Source of the DNA: Canis aureus | Taxonomy: Eukaryota; Chordata; Mammalia; Carnivora; Canidae | Direction of reading: 5' to 3' | NCBI RefSeq assembly: GCF_053574225.1 | Contig: NC_135632.1 | Span: 31,066,001 to 31,130,000, forward strand | DNA: 64,000 bases | Shown: positions 45,330-57,616 of the stretch, one piece after another | Layout of the letters: each line of letters opens with the position of its first letter | How positions within the stretch are numbered: the first letter of the stretch is position 1 | Translations under genes and position numbers: made by a program | Notes under the pieces: model-generated | What the model was told of the DNA's origin: nothing | The model's input: only the letters and a program-made list of their open reading frames with translations | Databases searched by the model: none

Positions 45330-46680
45330 TGCGTGAAGCTGGCATAAAGAGAGTCAAAGGACAGAACTGAGATCAGAAATTAATCCTTATATTTAGAGTC
45401 AAATGATTTTTGGTAGTGATGCCAAGGCAATTCAGACCGGTAAAGAATAACCTTTTTCAACAAATTGTGTTAGGAAAATCAGATATCCACATGCAAAACA
45501 TAATTTCCAACCAATGCCTCCTACCATTGCACACATACCAAAAACACAAAAATTATCATAGGCCTAAATGTTAGAGGTAAACCATAAAATACATGGAAAA
45601 AATATAGAAGAAAATCTTTAGAACTTTTGGTTAGGAAAAGATATTTCAGATATGATACCAGAATCACAATCCATTACAATATTATAATTTTGATTTTGTC
45701 AAAAATTTTTTAAAAATTGTGCTTTAAAAAAACAAATTAAGACAATGAAAAGCCAAGCCACAGAAGGGGATAAAATATACACAAATCATATTTGGTAAAG
45801 GATTTGTGTCTAGAATATATAGGGAACTTTTACAACTCAATTATAAAAGACAACCCAATTTTTAAAAATGGATAAGTGATCTGAATATCAAAAGATATAA
45901 ACTCCTAATTAATAAGTACATGAAGAATACTCAACATAAGTAGTAATTATGGAAAATGAATTAAAACTACAATGAGATATGATTTTTCAGTCAATAGAAC
46001 AGCTATAATCAAAATGACAGACAGTAACAAGTGTTGCGGAAATTGTAGAGACACAAGAACCTTCATACACAGCTAGTGGGAATGTAAAATGATATAGTCA
46101 CTTTAGAAAATAATTTGGCAGCCTAAAAAGTTAAAGATAAACTTATTAGATGACCCAGAAATTCCATTCCTAGGTATCTAGCTAATAGAAATGAAAAACA
46201 TTATGTCCACACAAAGATGTGTATGCAAATATGTATTATAGTATTATTTATAATAACCAAAAGTTGAAATGATCCAACATTTCCATCAATTGGTGAATAG
46301 GTGAATACAATATTTTTTGTTTTATCCATACAATGGAATATTATTCAGCAATAATAGACATGCTACAACATGGATGAACCCCCAAATTACTATACTATTG
46401 AAACATGCCAGCTGCATAGGCACACACATCGTATAATGTCATTTTTGTGAAAATCTATGGAGAAAGAACACAAACTAGTGGTTACCCTGGGCTGGGAATG
46501 AGGGCAAGGCTTGACAGCAACAGACATGGGAAATATTTTTAGGATGATGAAAATGTTCAAACTATATTGTGGGGATGTTTGCACAATTCTATAAATCTGC
46601 TAAACATCACTGGATTGTATACTTAAATGAGTGAATTTTATGGTATGTGAATTATACTTCAACAAGGCTGCTAAAAACAT
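45330..46680 (+). mobile_element. Old L1 3' portion
   Basis: ggacagaactgagatcagaa, gtcaaatgatttttggtagt, gacaatgaaaagccaagcca, gaacccccaaattac, ctatggagaaagaacacaaa and gtgaattatacttcaacaag follow the ORF2 C-terminus and 3' UTR of an old (L1MA/L1MB-age) LINE-1. Many small indels; no open frame longer than about 60 codons survives. Confidence 0.85.
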
Positions 46681-48290
46681 GTGAGTTGATCAAGGCAAAT
46701 AAAAGCTAAAAAAGCCATTTGTGATATAGGAAAAAATAGTTTGAACAGTAAATACCATAATTAGCTGCCTTGGTTAATTTTCCTACATCTATGCCTCTGG
46801 AAAAAAATGTGAAAATGAAATTAGTGAAAGCAAGTTTTCGGTACATGATACAGCACTCTGGCTTGAAACAGAGACATTTTTTTTTTTTTTTTTTTTTTAC
46901 ATTTAAGCGATGGGCAGCATCTCCTTCAGGCTATCTGCTATAAGTATTATATCTCTCTACCCAGCTCTTGATTAAATATTGAATAGCAGTGAGTTTGACG
47001 TTATAATCCTTGACAAGTATCTAGAGAGCAGTTATTCTGTGTGGCTGATTAGGTGGGGAGCCATAAGCTTTAACAGTCAATTGAGCTGGAGTCAGGATTA
47101 CTCTCTTCTTGAGAAAGTTAAGTAGCTTGAAAATACACATGCTGGAACAGAAAGCCACTCCACCTTATTTCTTGACTTTTTGCTTTCTCAAATAGGTGAG
47201 CAACTTCTAAAAAGGTAGCCACATCTAAGTCATATCTGCACTAGAAAATGTCACAGTGTAAAGCAGCATATAAAACAATTATACAACCATGCCTGTTCCT
47301 TTTCAATGCCATGGTGAGGATGTTATTTATTATCTATGATAATAATAATTGCATATGGATTGTTACCTGAGCTTATCTCAAAGTAGTTACTGAAACTGTC
47401 AATAGAGACAGAAGGTCACGGGGCTACAGCAGATACACAGCTTTTTTCCAAACCAGATTTTCCTTAAGGAAACATCGACATTCTGAACCCAAGGGAAATG
47501 GAGGGAAACTTGCTGGATTTGGTAGCTGCGAACTGATTCCTGTGTACCATTTCCCCATGTGCTACTGGCGTGGCTTTGCAATGTTGATACTTGCCTGGAC
47601 TTGGGGACTTATATATTTAAAGACCAATAAAATATGATTGGAACAATTCCTCATTTCTGAAGAATATTTTCTGTTGTTTTTTTCCCTCCTTCCTTCCATA
47701 TCTTAATCTCCTCTGGATCTGTGACCTAAAGTAAAGTACTGAAAAGGATCATCACAGCTTCTTTTCTCTATTTCCAAAAGGAACTTATGTGACTTTCTCC
47801 AGATTTTGCTATTTAACATGCATGGCTTAATTCATAGTACATTTGAAATCATGTAACTGTGAGTTGGTTTATAACTATATAATGAGATTAATGATAGTAA
47901 TCAAAGAAGATGTTATTAATACACAGAATTTTTACTCCTTTACAAAAAAACAATGCTTCATAGCTATAATTTTAGTATCTCAGGATCAAAACTGCTTTAT
48001 CTATTTTGTATTACTGGGCCTAATCTACTGGTATTTAGCACTGAGACAGAAAACAAAAATGTAACACATATTTTTTATTTGGGATAAGGAGGAGAACCTT
48101 TATTAATTTCTGTACACCATGACAAATATTGATGAATGAGTCCTATCTTAATATGACTCTACCATTGAATCTTCATATAGATTAAATCTTGAACAAGTCA
48201 AAATAATTCCAAATAAATTTAAAGAGTCCCACAAATATCAAAATCTGAACAACTTTCATATGTTATGGTCTCTTATAGCATTAAAGCACT
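46681..48290. other. Repeat-poor tract
   Basis: Holds a T22 run at 46877-46898 (flanked by acattt on both sides, too short to call a TSD). The rest is unique. No gene recognised. Confidence 0.4.
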
Positions 48291-48294
48291 TAGC

Positions 48295-48445
48295 TTCTGT
48301 TTCCCCAAGTCTAAACCAAGGTAATCTTCATTCCATTTAGATCATAGGATTGCCAGGAATTTTGAATGAGGTAACGTATATGAGGTTCTTAGCAAAGTTG
48401 ACTAGTGCATAGTTGGGTTTCGGTTAATTAGTTACTATTATTTAC
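48295..48445 (+). repeat. MIR SINE fragment
   Basis: tagcttctgtttccccaagt, ggattgccaggaattttgaa, gaggtaacgtatatgaggtt and agtgcatagttgggttt match the MIR 3' half, forward orientation. Confidence 0.6.
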
Positions 48446-49702
48446 ACAGTAATTCATTGCTAATAAAACTAATTTGGGCAGAAAAAGTATTGGAAAATGA
48501 AAATTTTGAAAACTGGTCTTCAGTACGAAAGAAGTCTGAGTATGTTTTCCAGAAAAGAAAAAAAAAAAAGACAATATTCAACATATCCTCTATTTCTCCT
48601 TAACTCTAAGAAGCAAGTTTTACTGGTTTTGTTGGATCGTATTTTGGAAATCAACTGAAAACATCTATTGTTGATTATATTTCTCTTTTTGGATGAGAAT
48701 ATATTTAGAGGGAAAGTCTATAAAACCTGGAACACTAGGAGCTTTATTTGGTTGAAATGTGCTCTATGATCTATATATTTCCTCCAAATAAAAAGAGAAA
48801 TTACTGTTAATAGATTATCTGAGTTCCAAGGAAATTTATGTTGCTCCTTTTTAAATTACTACCACTTATCATCAATTATTTATTCTGAGATTTGTCATAA
48901 ATTATCTTTTAAATATCCAACAGCAGGTAAAGATCTTGGCTTTTTACCAGATGATTCCTTCTTCCAATTAAATATAGAAAAAGTACATGTAGCTTTAACT
49001 TCTAAGGCAAACTCTTTATTGACTACATCATAAAGACACTTAAATATATTAATGATCAAAAATTGGAGACAGATTGAGAACACAGCATGAGGGAATCCCA
49101 GTGATACAATAAAGGAATTCAGATTTTGGGATCAACTGGGATTCCTCCAGTTAAGGGATGATTAAACAACTTTAGCCTCGAGGAGGGCTGCTTTGGCTGG
49201 CAGTTTGTACTAACAGATGAACTTGTTTTGCAAGCAAATGAGTAAACAAATCTGTTAAATATAGTTAATTTGTTTTTTAACACATCAATCCACCATTTTC
49301 TTAACTACTGAATAATTCTGACCTCTACCTAAACATAGAAGACTGACTGTACATATATATTAGCTATAGCTTAAATGATATGAATAAGAGTTGAGCAAAA
49401 ATTGTTTTTACTACACTGTCTTGTGGTGCTGGGCACACCGTTTTAATTGTATTGTCATTATTAAGAATGCTTCTTAAAAGAACACCACCATTAATTTACC
49501 TGATTTATTTACAAAGTATCCTTTTTTAGATATTTTTCCACTTAAAAGTGCAATTAATTATCTAGTAACAAATTGTACAGCAGAAGACAGTGAAGGAGTA
49601 TGTATCTTCTGATCATGAAAAGAATACACTGTTGACATTAGTAATTAACGAGTTAATTTTTAGTGCAATTTTTAGTGCTATGCATGCCTTATAAGTCTGC
49701 AG
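48446..49702. other. Unique AT-rich sequence
   Basis: No recognised repeat. An A12 run is at about 48557-48568. No gene recognised. Confidence 0.4.
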
Positions 49703-49717
49703 AAGAACATCATGTCA

Positions 49718-49924
49718 GGGATGCCTGAGTGGCTTGGGATGCCTGGGTAGCTCAGTGGTTGAGCGTCTGCCTTGGGCTCAGGACATGATCCCAGGTCAGG
49801 GATCGCATCACACATCAGGCTCCTTGCTAGAAGGCTACTTCTCCCTCTGCCTTTGTCTCTGCCTCTCTCTTTCTGTTTGTGTTTCTCATGAATAATTAAT
49901 TAAAAATATTTAAATTTTTTTAAA
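49718..49924 (+). mobile_element. SINEC SINE with a duplicated head
   Basis: The first 18 bases, gggatgcctgagtggctt (49718-49735), are followed at once by a second start, gggatgcctgggtagctcag. The rest is a normal SINEC with CT-rich part and A-rich tail. TSD aagaacatcatgtca (49703-49717) / aagaacatcatatca (49925-49939), one mismatch, encloses both heads, so the duplicated head arrived with or during insertion. Confidence 0.93.
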
Positions 49925-49964
49925 AAGAACATCATATCAAAAAAAACCCCACTGATCACTTATT

Positions 49965-50125
49965 TTATATAACAAACACTTATATAGCACTTACTAACCA
50001 ACAATAATTGCTCTAAGTGCTTTATTAACTCATTTACTCCTCAAAATAACCATAGGATTAGTTGTTATCCCCATACGATGAGGAAACCAAGACATGGACA
50101 TGAAGTCAAGTAATTCAACAAAGTA
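49965..50125 (-). repeat. MIR SINE
   Basis: acttatatagcacttactaa, taagtgctttattaactcat, gttgttatccccatacgatg and aggaaaccaagacatggaca are reverse-orientation MIR. Confidence 0.85.
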
Positions 50126-50349
50126 GATACAAATTTTATAAATAATTTGAATAAGTTGATGAGAAAGGCAGAAAAAGATAAAGAGGTCTAAGATAATTCC
50201 AGAGCTTCAAGCATGGATAACTAAAAGAATGTTGTTTCACTCACATCACCAGGTGAGAAAAATATTCACCAAAAAAAGAAATGCAGGTAAGGTGGCAAAG
50301 AATTAGCAGAGAGAAAATGAACGTAATTTTTGAGCAACTTGCAAAACGG

Positions 50350-51868
50350 CTGTATACTTTTTTAAATTGCAGTATTAACATACAGTGTTATATTAATTTC
50401 AGGTACACAATCTAATGATTCAACTTTTCTATACATTACTCAGTGACTATCACAGTAAGTGTATTCTTAATCCCCTTTATTTCACCCAATTCCTCTTCCA
50501 CCTATCCTCTGGCAATCATCAATTTATTCTCTGTATTTAAGAATCTGTTTTTCTTTCTTTTTTTGTGTGTGATTTGTCTCTTTTTTCTTTGTTCATTTGT
50601 TTTGTTTATTAAATTCCACATATAAATGAAATCATATGGTATTCATCTATCTCTGATTCACATATACATACTCATCACTTCTACTTTATACATTCATCTC
50701 TTGACAGACTCTTGGATTGCTTCCATACCTTGGTTATTGTAAATAATGCAGCAATAAACATAGGAGTACATTAATCTTTTTGATTTAGTGTTTCATATCC
50801 TTTAAGTACTCCCACCCAAGAGTGGAATTACAAAATCACCTAGTAATTCTGTTTTCAATTTTTTGAGGAACCGCCATACTTTTTTCCACAGTAGTTGCAC
50901 CAATTTGCATTTCTACCAACAGCGTACTAGGGTTTCTTTTTCTCAATATCTTTACCAACGCTTGTTACTTCTTATCTTTTTGAGTCCAGCCATTCTGCCA
51001 GGTGTATGGTGACGTCTCATTGTGCTTCTTCTGATCCGCATTTCACTTACTGTTAGTGATGGATATATTTTCATGTGTATGTTGGCCATCTGTATATCTT
51101 CTTTGGAAAAATATCTATTTGGGTCCTCTGTCCATTGCCTAATCAAACTATTTGTTTTTTTTTTTTTTTTCATGGTGAGTTGTATAAGTTCTTTATATAC
51201 TTTGGATATTAACCCTAATTGGATATGTCATTTACAAACATTTTCTCTCATTCAGTAGGTTGCTTTATTGTTTTGTTGATAGTTTCTTTAACTGTGCAAA
51301 AGCTTTTTATTTTGGTGTAATCTTAATAGTTTATTTTTGCTTTTGTTTTCCTTGACTTCAAAGACATATCTGAAAAAATGTTTCTTCAGTCAATGTCAAA
51401 GAAATTACTGTCTATGTTTTCTTCTAGGAGTTTTGTGGTTTCAGGTCTCATATTTAGATCTTTAATCTATTTTTCATTTATTTTTGTGTATGGTGTTAGA
51501 AGGTGATCCAGTCCCATTCTTTTCAATGTAGCTGTCCCATTCTGACAGCACCATTTATTGAAGAGACTGTCTTTCCATTTGTCATAGATTAATTCACTAT
51601 ATAAGTCCAGGTTTATTTCTGGGCTCTCTATCCCATTCCATTGTTCTATGTGTTTATTTGTTTATTTGTTTATTTATTTATTTAGTGCCAGTACCATAGC
51701 ATTTTGATTACTGTAGCTTTTTAGTATATCTTGAAATCTAGTATATCAGCTTTGCTCTTCCTCAAGATTGCTGTGGCTAAAAGGGTCTTATGTGGTTCCA
51801 TACACATTCGAGGATTCTTCTAGTTATGTAAAAAATAAAGTTGGTATTTTGATAGGGACTACATAAAA
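50350..51868 (-). mobile_element. L1 LINE 3' part, antisense, decayed
   Basis: In + orientation it begins with 3' UTR (acagtgttatattaatttca, tcaggtacacaatctaatga) and continues into ORF2 (ggccatctgtatatcttctt, tgtccattgcctaatcaaac) up to about 51868. The minus-strand open frame 50952-51173 reads IRQWTEDPNRYFSKEDIQMA, a typical ORF2 segment, with frame breaks on either side. Old. Confidence 0.9.
51652..51684. repeat. (TTTG/TTTA)n simple repeat in L1
   Basis: Mixed tttg and ttta units, about eight in total, within antisense ORF2. Confidence 0.85.
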
Positions 51869-52376
51869 AGGCTTATTTTGATAATTATTTAGCATAATGA
51901 GGCTAAAAATGCTCAAGCTTTGTAAAATCTCGATTGAGTTTTTTTTTTTTTTTTTTTTTTTGATATGTCAGCACTGGTATATATAGAGAAACTTTTTTAC
52001 CAATACCAAATTCCCTCACTATAACTAGCCCTATTCTGTGAGGTAATCAGTCTAAACTGGTATATCATGTTACTTTCTCATGGAGTCTATTCTTTCCTTT
52101 ATAGTATTTATCATAATTTGTAATCACATTCTCATTTACATGTTTACTGGTTAAGTATCTGTTTCCTCTACTAGATAGTTGTTTATGAAGTCATGTACTT
52201 TATCTCATTTTACAGCAATGTATATCCAGTTATTATCATAGTTTATGGCACAAGATGAGTAAATGATCCAGATTTCTTCTCCTCACTAAAAACTAAGATC
52301 TTTTTAATCTTAAAGATTAAAACCTGAGGTAATATTTGGGAGTTGCTATTCATTTTACTGTGTTAAAATATGGAAT
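51869..52376. other. Unique sequence with a poly(T) run
   Basis: T23 at 51939-51961 without flanking direct repeat. Otherwise nothing recognised. Confidence 0.4.
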
Positions 52377-52392
52377 AAAAGTCTATAAACTT

Positions 52393-52573
52393 GGGCAGCC
52401 CAGGTGGCTCAGTGTTTTAGCACCGCCTTCCGCCCCAGGGCCTGATCCTGGGGACCTGGGATCAAGTCCCATGTCTAGCTCCCTGCATGGAGCCTGCTTC
52501 TCCCTCTGCCTGTGTCTCTGCCTTTCTCTCTCTCTTTCTGTCTCTCATGAAAAAATAAATAAAATCTTAAAAA
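52393..52573 (+). mobile_element. SINEC SINE
   Basis: Head gggcagcccaggtggctcag, gggatcaagtcccatgtcta, gcatggagcctgcttctccc, CT-rich part and aaataaataaaatc tail. 16-bp TSD aaaagtctataaactt (52377-52392) / aaaagtctacaaactt (52574-52589), one mismatch. Confidence 0.95.
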
Positions 52574-52799
52574 AAAAGTCTACAAACTTTCTGGGCTTCT
52601 TATTAGAAATAAAAGATTAGGAATAGTAGCAACCTAAGTAATCAGTGAATTTGCCAGATTTAAACATTCCTGTTCCAAGTGGTTAAAGTCTATTAACATT
52701 TCACCTTTTCAGGTTCTTGGATGTAAAATATTTAAGAATATAGAAGGCTGTAATAAATATTGCCAAAAGCAGAAAGAAAAACCCTAGTTTAGATCAGGG

Positions 52800-52805
<6 letters not shown>

Positions 52806-52830
<25 letters not shown>
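52806..52830 (-). mobile_element. Bare poly(T) insertion between perfect 18-bp direct repeats
   Basis: The T-run 52803-52833 lies between two perfect copies of tttagatcagggagattt (52788-52805 and 52831-52848; 15 bases are unique beyond shared Ts). This is the TSD-plus-tail structure of retrotransposition, but no SINE, LINE or gene body is present. Most likely a maximally 5'-truncated minus-strand insertion, of which only the poly(A) tail was copied. Confidence 0.8.
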
Positions 52831-52836
<6 letters not shown>

Positions 52837-52848
52837 TCAGGGAGATTT

Positions 52849-54902
52849 ATGTGAAAACTAACAGAAGTTAGCCTCACAGCTGGAGTGCTACCAGAAAGAA
52901 AAAGTACTTCTTGAGATGGAAAAAAAATGTGTGTTCATAAAAGTTCAAATACTTCAATCAAAGAAGAGTACAGCATACACTAATTTTTTTCACAGATGAA
53001 AGACCCAAATAAAGTAAGCTTTAAAAAAATCAAAGTACAATAAAGGTCTGTGATCCAGAACATCTTCAATCACAGCCTCTTATTCTGCTCTGTCATCTAA
53101 TTTCACCATTCTCCACTCCAGTGCCTTTGACCTTCGGAGAACAATAATGCCAATGGCTTTTACAGTTATTTGCCCCATTGTGCCACTGTAATTGAGTTCA
53201 CCTAAGGACCTATTCGACATTGTATTAATAATTGTTTATGCTAGAGGTATTTTAGTCACACTATAACAAGGGTTTGTAAAATCTAATCAAGAAACTTAAA
53301 AAGACGTTTTGTGTTATTGATGATGAAGCATCCTCAACTATATTGAATTTCTCACTATTGTTTGAATTTTAAAAATTACTCACCTTTACATTTATGTTTA
53401 AAAATAAAAACACAAAGGACATTCATACTTTATTATCCTCTTTTGTCTTGAAATTAAGGGAAAAACTCTCCCTATGGAACTGGTCCTACAGTTTGATATT
53501 AATGAGGAAACAATTAGTGTTTTCCTTCTGATGATGAATGAAATTTTAACTGTTTTATAGAGTCTCCAAGTTCTTATCATCTTAAAATTCTCTGAATATA
53601 TACTCAATGTAAACTATGTATACAGCATAGTTTCTATAAAATAAGCATATTTTCCAATCATTAAGGTCTCTAGCCAAACACCAAAAGGTAGAAAATATAT
53701 TCTTTAAAAAAAAAAATCTGTCTTTTCCTTGCAACAAATGACCACACTCTTCCATATGCCACAAATGCAATTTCCAGAAATATTAACAGAGTGCCAAATA
53801 TCTATGTAAAAAAGAAGGCCTATGTTTTCTTTTCTTACTTGCTTCAACTCATACTCAACACAGCAAAATCTCAGTGCATGGAGTAGTATGGACAGTTTCA
53901 GTTTTTAATTTAATTTGATTTATCTACTCAACTAAATATTTTAAAATGTACTCATTAAGTTGAAAATTTTACCATAACACCTAAATAGGCTTTGACTTTA
54001 CAACCTGGCAATGGCTTTCTCCTAATCAAGCTAAGATCTGAATAATCACCAAGAAAGTTTTTGTGTCCTGACACTGGTGAGCCTGGCAGATGAGAATGCC
54101 TATGGGTGATCTGTCTAATATCATAGCATACCAACCAGTCCAAGCCTAAATATAACTCCCGTGAAGGTGGGAGTGGAGAAAGACAGTAGGCTAAATGCTT
54201 CTTGTCAGTTATTGCTTGCCCCTTTCCTGTATATGAATCATCCTTTGTCAGGTAACCATTCACCATATACTGCTCCAGATGATAAACATGAGACATTTTT
54301 ATCCACTCTCTACTATTTCACAATAAACTATTATTTACATTTTATTTCTACAGTTTGGCTATGTTCTTTCTCACCAACTGTGTGAGATATCTACCATGTG
54401 GGTCATACTTATTGCTCATCATCCACTAGTGACTCTTACTAAATTCATTTATTCCTCTCTATATGCACTTTGCCCTAAAACTAATTTCCATCCCAACACC
54501 CCAATTTGACATGTCTATATTTCTACCTTTACTCAGTACAAAGTTCATCATCCTTCAAACTGAAAAGCTAGTTGACTTCTCCTATTTCTTATCCAAGTTC
54601 AGTCCATCTCAATTATTCCTACTCTAATTTTTGTCATTATGTTGAAATTTAGCACATAATTTTTTTAATTGTTTCAAACCCACTGGATCACCATCTAAAC
54701 TGAACTGTGAGGTCTCCCAGGTCATGATCCATATTTTGTACTTCCTCCAGTTTGGTTATTAGCAGTGCTGGACATCATATTGAAGGGACAGGCTTGTCAC
54801 TGAACTGATTTTTCATGCTGTCAGCTGAACAGAAGATAAAAATCCACTCACAATAGACAAGGACATGAAGAGTAACTTGTGCTGTCATTGCCAGGATAAG
54901 AA
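52849..54902. other. Repeat-poor tract, 2 kb
   Basis: No interspersed repeat recognised. The longest frame (53955-54296, minus, 113 codons) has no known motif. No gene recognised. Confidence 0.4.
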
Positions 54903-55690
54903 GAGAGCACATGAGAAAATGCTCCAAATCACTTGCCATCAGGGAAATACAAATCAAAACCACAATGAGATACCACCTCCCACCAGTGAGAATGGCAAAA
55001 ATTAACAAGATAGAAAGCAACAAATGGAGAGGATGTAGAGAAAGGGGAACCCTCTTGCACTCTTGGTGGGCATGTGAACTGGTACAGCCACTCTGGAAAA
55101 CTGTGTGGAGGTTCCTCAAAGAGTTAAAAATAAAGCTACCCTACGACCCACCAATTGCACTACTGGGGATTTACCCCAAAGATACAGATGCAATCAAACG
55201 GCAGTACAGCTGCACCCCAATGTCTATAGCAGCAATGTCCACAATAGCCAAACTGTGGAATGAGCCTTGGTGTCCATTGAAAGATGAATGGATAAGGAAG
55301 ATGTGGTCTATATATACAATGGAATATTACTCAGCCATTTGAAATGACGAATACCCACCATTTCCTTCAACGTGGATGGAACTGGAGGGTATTATGCTGA
55401 GTGAAGTAAGTCAATCAGAGAAGGACAATCATTATACGGTTTCACTCATACAGAGAATATAAAAAATAGTGAAAGAGATTATAGGGTAAAGGAGAGAAAG
55501 TGAGTGGGAAAAATTAGAGAGGGCGACAAAACATGAGAGACTCCTCCTAACTCTGGGAAACGAACAAGGGGTAGTGGAAGGGAGGTGGGTGGGAGGATAG
55601 GGTGACTGGGTGATGGGCACTGAGGAGGACACTTGCCAGGATGAGCAGTGGGTGCTATACTATATGTTGGCAAATTGAACTCCAATAAAA
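54903..55690 (+). mobile_element. L1 LINE, 5'-truncated 3' end
   Basis: Starts near catgagaaaatgctccaaat in the ORF2 C-terminus and runs through the 3' UTR to tgaactccaataaaaaaaaa. It parallels the copy at 113-842. A three-base deletion removes the first cysteine of the C-x3-C-x7-H-x4-C motif, and a TGA at 55340-55342 truncates the protein just after YYSAI. Slightly older than the first copy. Confidence 0.93.
55580..55602 (+). other. Potential G-quadruplex in L1 3' UTR
   Basis: Four G3 runs with loops of 4, 1 and 6 bases, at the same relative place in the L1 3' UTR as the motif at 747-770. Confidence 0.5.
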
Positions 55691-55703
55691 AAAAATGTAT
55701 ACA

Positions 55704-55794
55704 AGAAGAAGAAAATAAAAGAAGGAAGAGGAGGAGGAGGAGGAGGAGGAGGAGAAGGAGGAGAAAGAGGAGGAGGAGGAGGGGGAGGAGGAGT
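55704..55794. repeat. (GAA/GGA)n microsatellite at the L1 tail
   Basis: Purine-only tract evolving from gaagaagaaaat into many gag/gga triplets, directly behind the L1 A-tail from which it probably grew. On the other strand it yields an artefactual polyleucine frame (55479-55841). Confidence 0.95.
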
Positions 55795-55859
55795 GAAATC
55801 CCCATGTGCCTACTGAAATATCTATGAAATAAGAATGACAAGAATCACAGTTACAACAA

Positions 55860-56035
55860 AGATTAGTATTTGCTGGGCTCCTACTTTGTTCCAGGCTCTA
55901 AACCGGGGGTTTAATAGACACATCATTTCATTTGGTCAGGATAACAACACTATTCAGCAGGTATTTCTACTTCCATTTTTTCAGTTGAGGAAAAAGACCC
56001 TTAGCATGAGTAAGGAATTCCTAACAACTATTTTG
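55860..56035 (-). repeat. MIR SINE
   Basis: tgctgggctcctactttgtt, caggataacaacactattca, acttccattttttcagttga and ggaaaaagacccttagcatg match reverse-orientation MIR. Confidence 0.75.
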
Positions 56036-56280
56036 CCAGTATGAAAAGAACTTGAATATAAATTTATTTTGGTTTGACTTTAAAGCTTTACCACAGAATT
56101 GTAGGAAGAGTTTTAGGCCTTCTAAAAACTACGTATTTGTCCATTAAAATATGAATCACCCACCAAAATCACCTGTAAGTAACTCATTAGTTATACATTA
56201 TTAGAAAATAATATTCAACCAAGCCTTCTTGAGTACCTAGATATTGTAAAGTATACAAGGAATTAAAATACGTAACCCTT

Positions 56281-56493
56281 GAGACTCCTGGGTGGCTCAG
56301 TGATTGAGCATCTGCCTGTGGCTCAGGGCATGATCCAGGGTCCCAGGATTGAGTCCTGCATCGGACTCCCTGCATGGAGCCTGCTTCTGTCTCTGTCTGT
56401 GACTCTGCCTCTCTCTCTGTGTCTCTCATAAATAAATAAATAAAATCCTTAAAAATAAAATAAAATGTTTAAAACCTTTAAAGATAATAAAAT
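56281..56493 (+). mobile_element. SINEC SINE with a long A-rich tail
   Basis: Head gagactcctgggtggctcag, gattgagtcctgcatcggac, gcatggagcctgcttctgtc, CT-rich part and a 75-base A-rich tail with aaaataaaat units. TSD aaaatacgtaaccctt (56265-56280) / aaaatacataatcctt (56494-56509), two mismatches. Confidence 0.93.
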
Positions 56494-57041
56494 AAAATAC
56501 ATAATCCTTAAAATCTAGAATATTTATATGAATAACAAGAAATCAAGAGTTACATATAAATGTAATAAAATAAAAAATATTCTAAAGCAATATCTGATGT
56601 GTCTAATAACTGATGCCATGAATTTTTATGGGGGTAATTTTCTTTTCTAAAAAAGTTCTTAGTTAAATTCCAGTTAATTAACACAGTGAATACTAGTTTC
56701 AGGTGTACAATATAGTGATTCAATTCTTCCATCCAACACCCAGTGCTCATCATAAGTCTACTCCTTAAGCCCATCACTTATTTAACCCATCCCTCCACCC
56801 ATCTTCCCTTTGGTAACCATTAGTTTGTTCTCTAGAGTTTAGAGTTTTTCTTGTTTTGCCTCTCTCTCTTTTCATCATTTTTCATTTGTTTTATTTCTTA
56901 AATTCCACATATGACTGAAATCAAATGGTATTTGTCTTTCTCTGATTGACTTATTTCACTTACCATAATCCTCTGTAACTCCAATTCACATCATTGCAAA
57001 TGTCAAGATTTCATTCTTTTTTATGGCTCAGTTTTATTCCC

Positions 57042-57068
57042 GTGTGTGTGTGTGTGTGTGTGTGTGTA
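57042..57068. repeat. (GT)n microsatellite in L1
   Basis: About thirteen GT units in antisense L1, at the same ORF2 position as the (CA)n run at 3291-3323 and the (TA)n run at 12180-12221. Confidence 0.9.
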
Positions 57069-57463
57069 CCACATCTTCCTTATCCATTTATCAGTCAATG
57101 GACATTTAGGTTATTTCCATAATTTGTAGATAATGCTGCTATAAACATCAGAGCACATGTATCCCTTTGAATTAGTATTTTTTGTATTCTTTGGGTAAAT
57201 CCCTAGTGGTGTATTTACTGGATCACAGGACAGTTCTATTTCAACATTTGAGGAACCTTCATACGGTTTTCCATAGTGGCTGCACCAGTTTGCATCCACA
57301 TCAAAAATGCAAGATGGTTTCCATTTCTCCACATCTTGCTATCACCTCTTGATTCTTTTGTTGTTGACTTAAGCTCTTGCCAGGCGTGAGGTGATATCTC
57401 ATTATATAGTTTTGATTTGCATTTCCCTGATGATAAATGATGTTGATCATCTGTTGTGATCTG

Positions 57464-57549
57464 TTGGCCATCTGCGTGTCTTCTTGCTATTCATGATTTT
57501 TATGTGTCTGTTGGCCATGTGCATGTCTTCTTGCTATTCATGATTTTTG
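57464..57549. repeat. 47-bp partial tandem duplication in L1
   Basis: ttggccatctgcgtgtcttc and ttggccatgtgcatgtcttc begin two copies 47 bases apart (57464 and 57511), both continuing to attcatgattttt. Confidence 0.9.
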
Positions 57550-57616
57550 CCCATTTTGTATTGGATTATCCATTTTTGGCTGTTGGGTTTTATATATTTA
57601 TATGGGGGTAATTTTC

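Larger units (their letters stand above)
56643..57600 (-). mobile_element. L1 LINE, 5'-truncated, antisense, with exact TSD
   Basis: In + orientation: 3' UTR (ggtgtacaatatagtgattc, acacccagtgctcatcataa) followed by ORF2 C-terminus (tttttatggctcagttttat, tagtggctgcaccagtttgc) and a truncation point at about 57600. Flanked by an exact 16-bp TSD tatgggggtaattttc at 56627-56642 and 57601-57616. It contains a (GT)n run and a 47-bp partial tandem duplication at 57464-57549. Confidence 0.95.

Noticed and set aside
44370..45335. A 1-kb insertion into a single L1 with a long flanking duplication
   Set aside because: Both sides cover the same L1 consensus region, but the left fragment appears to continue past it to about 44520. 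Two independent L1 fragments explain the pattern better than one insertion with an implausibly long TSD.
46861..46910. T22 run as a third tail-only insertion
   Set aside because: Only acattt is repeated on its two sides, which is too short against a T-rich background.
51925..51975. T23 run as a tail-only insertion
   Set aside because: No direct repeat is found in the flanks (cgattgag versus gatatgtca).
55479..55841. Antisense frame with a long leucine run resembling a membrane protein
   Set aside because: The leucines are the complement of the (GGA)n microsatellite behind an L1 tail; the rest is L1 3' UTR read backwards.
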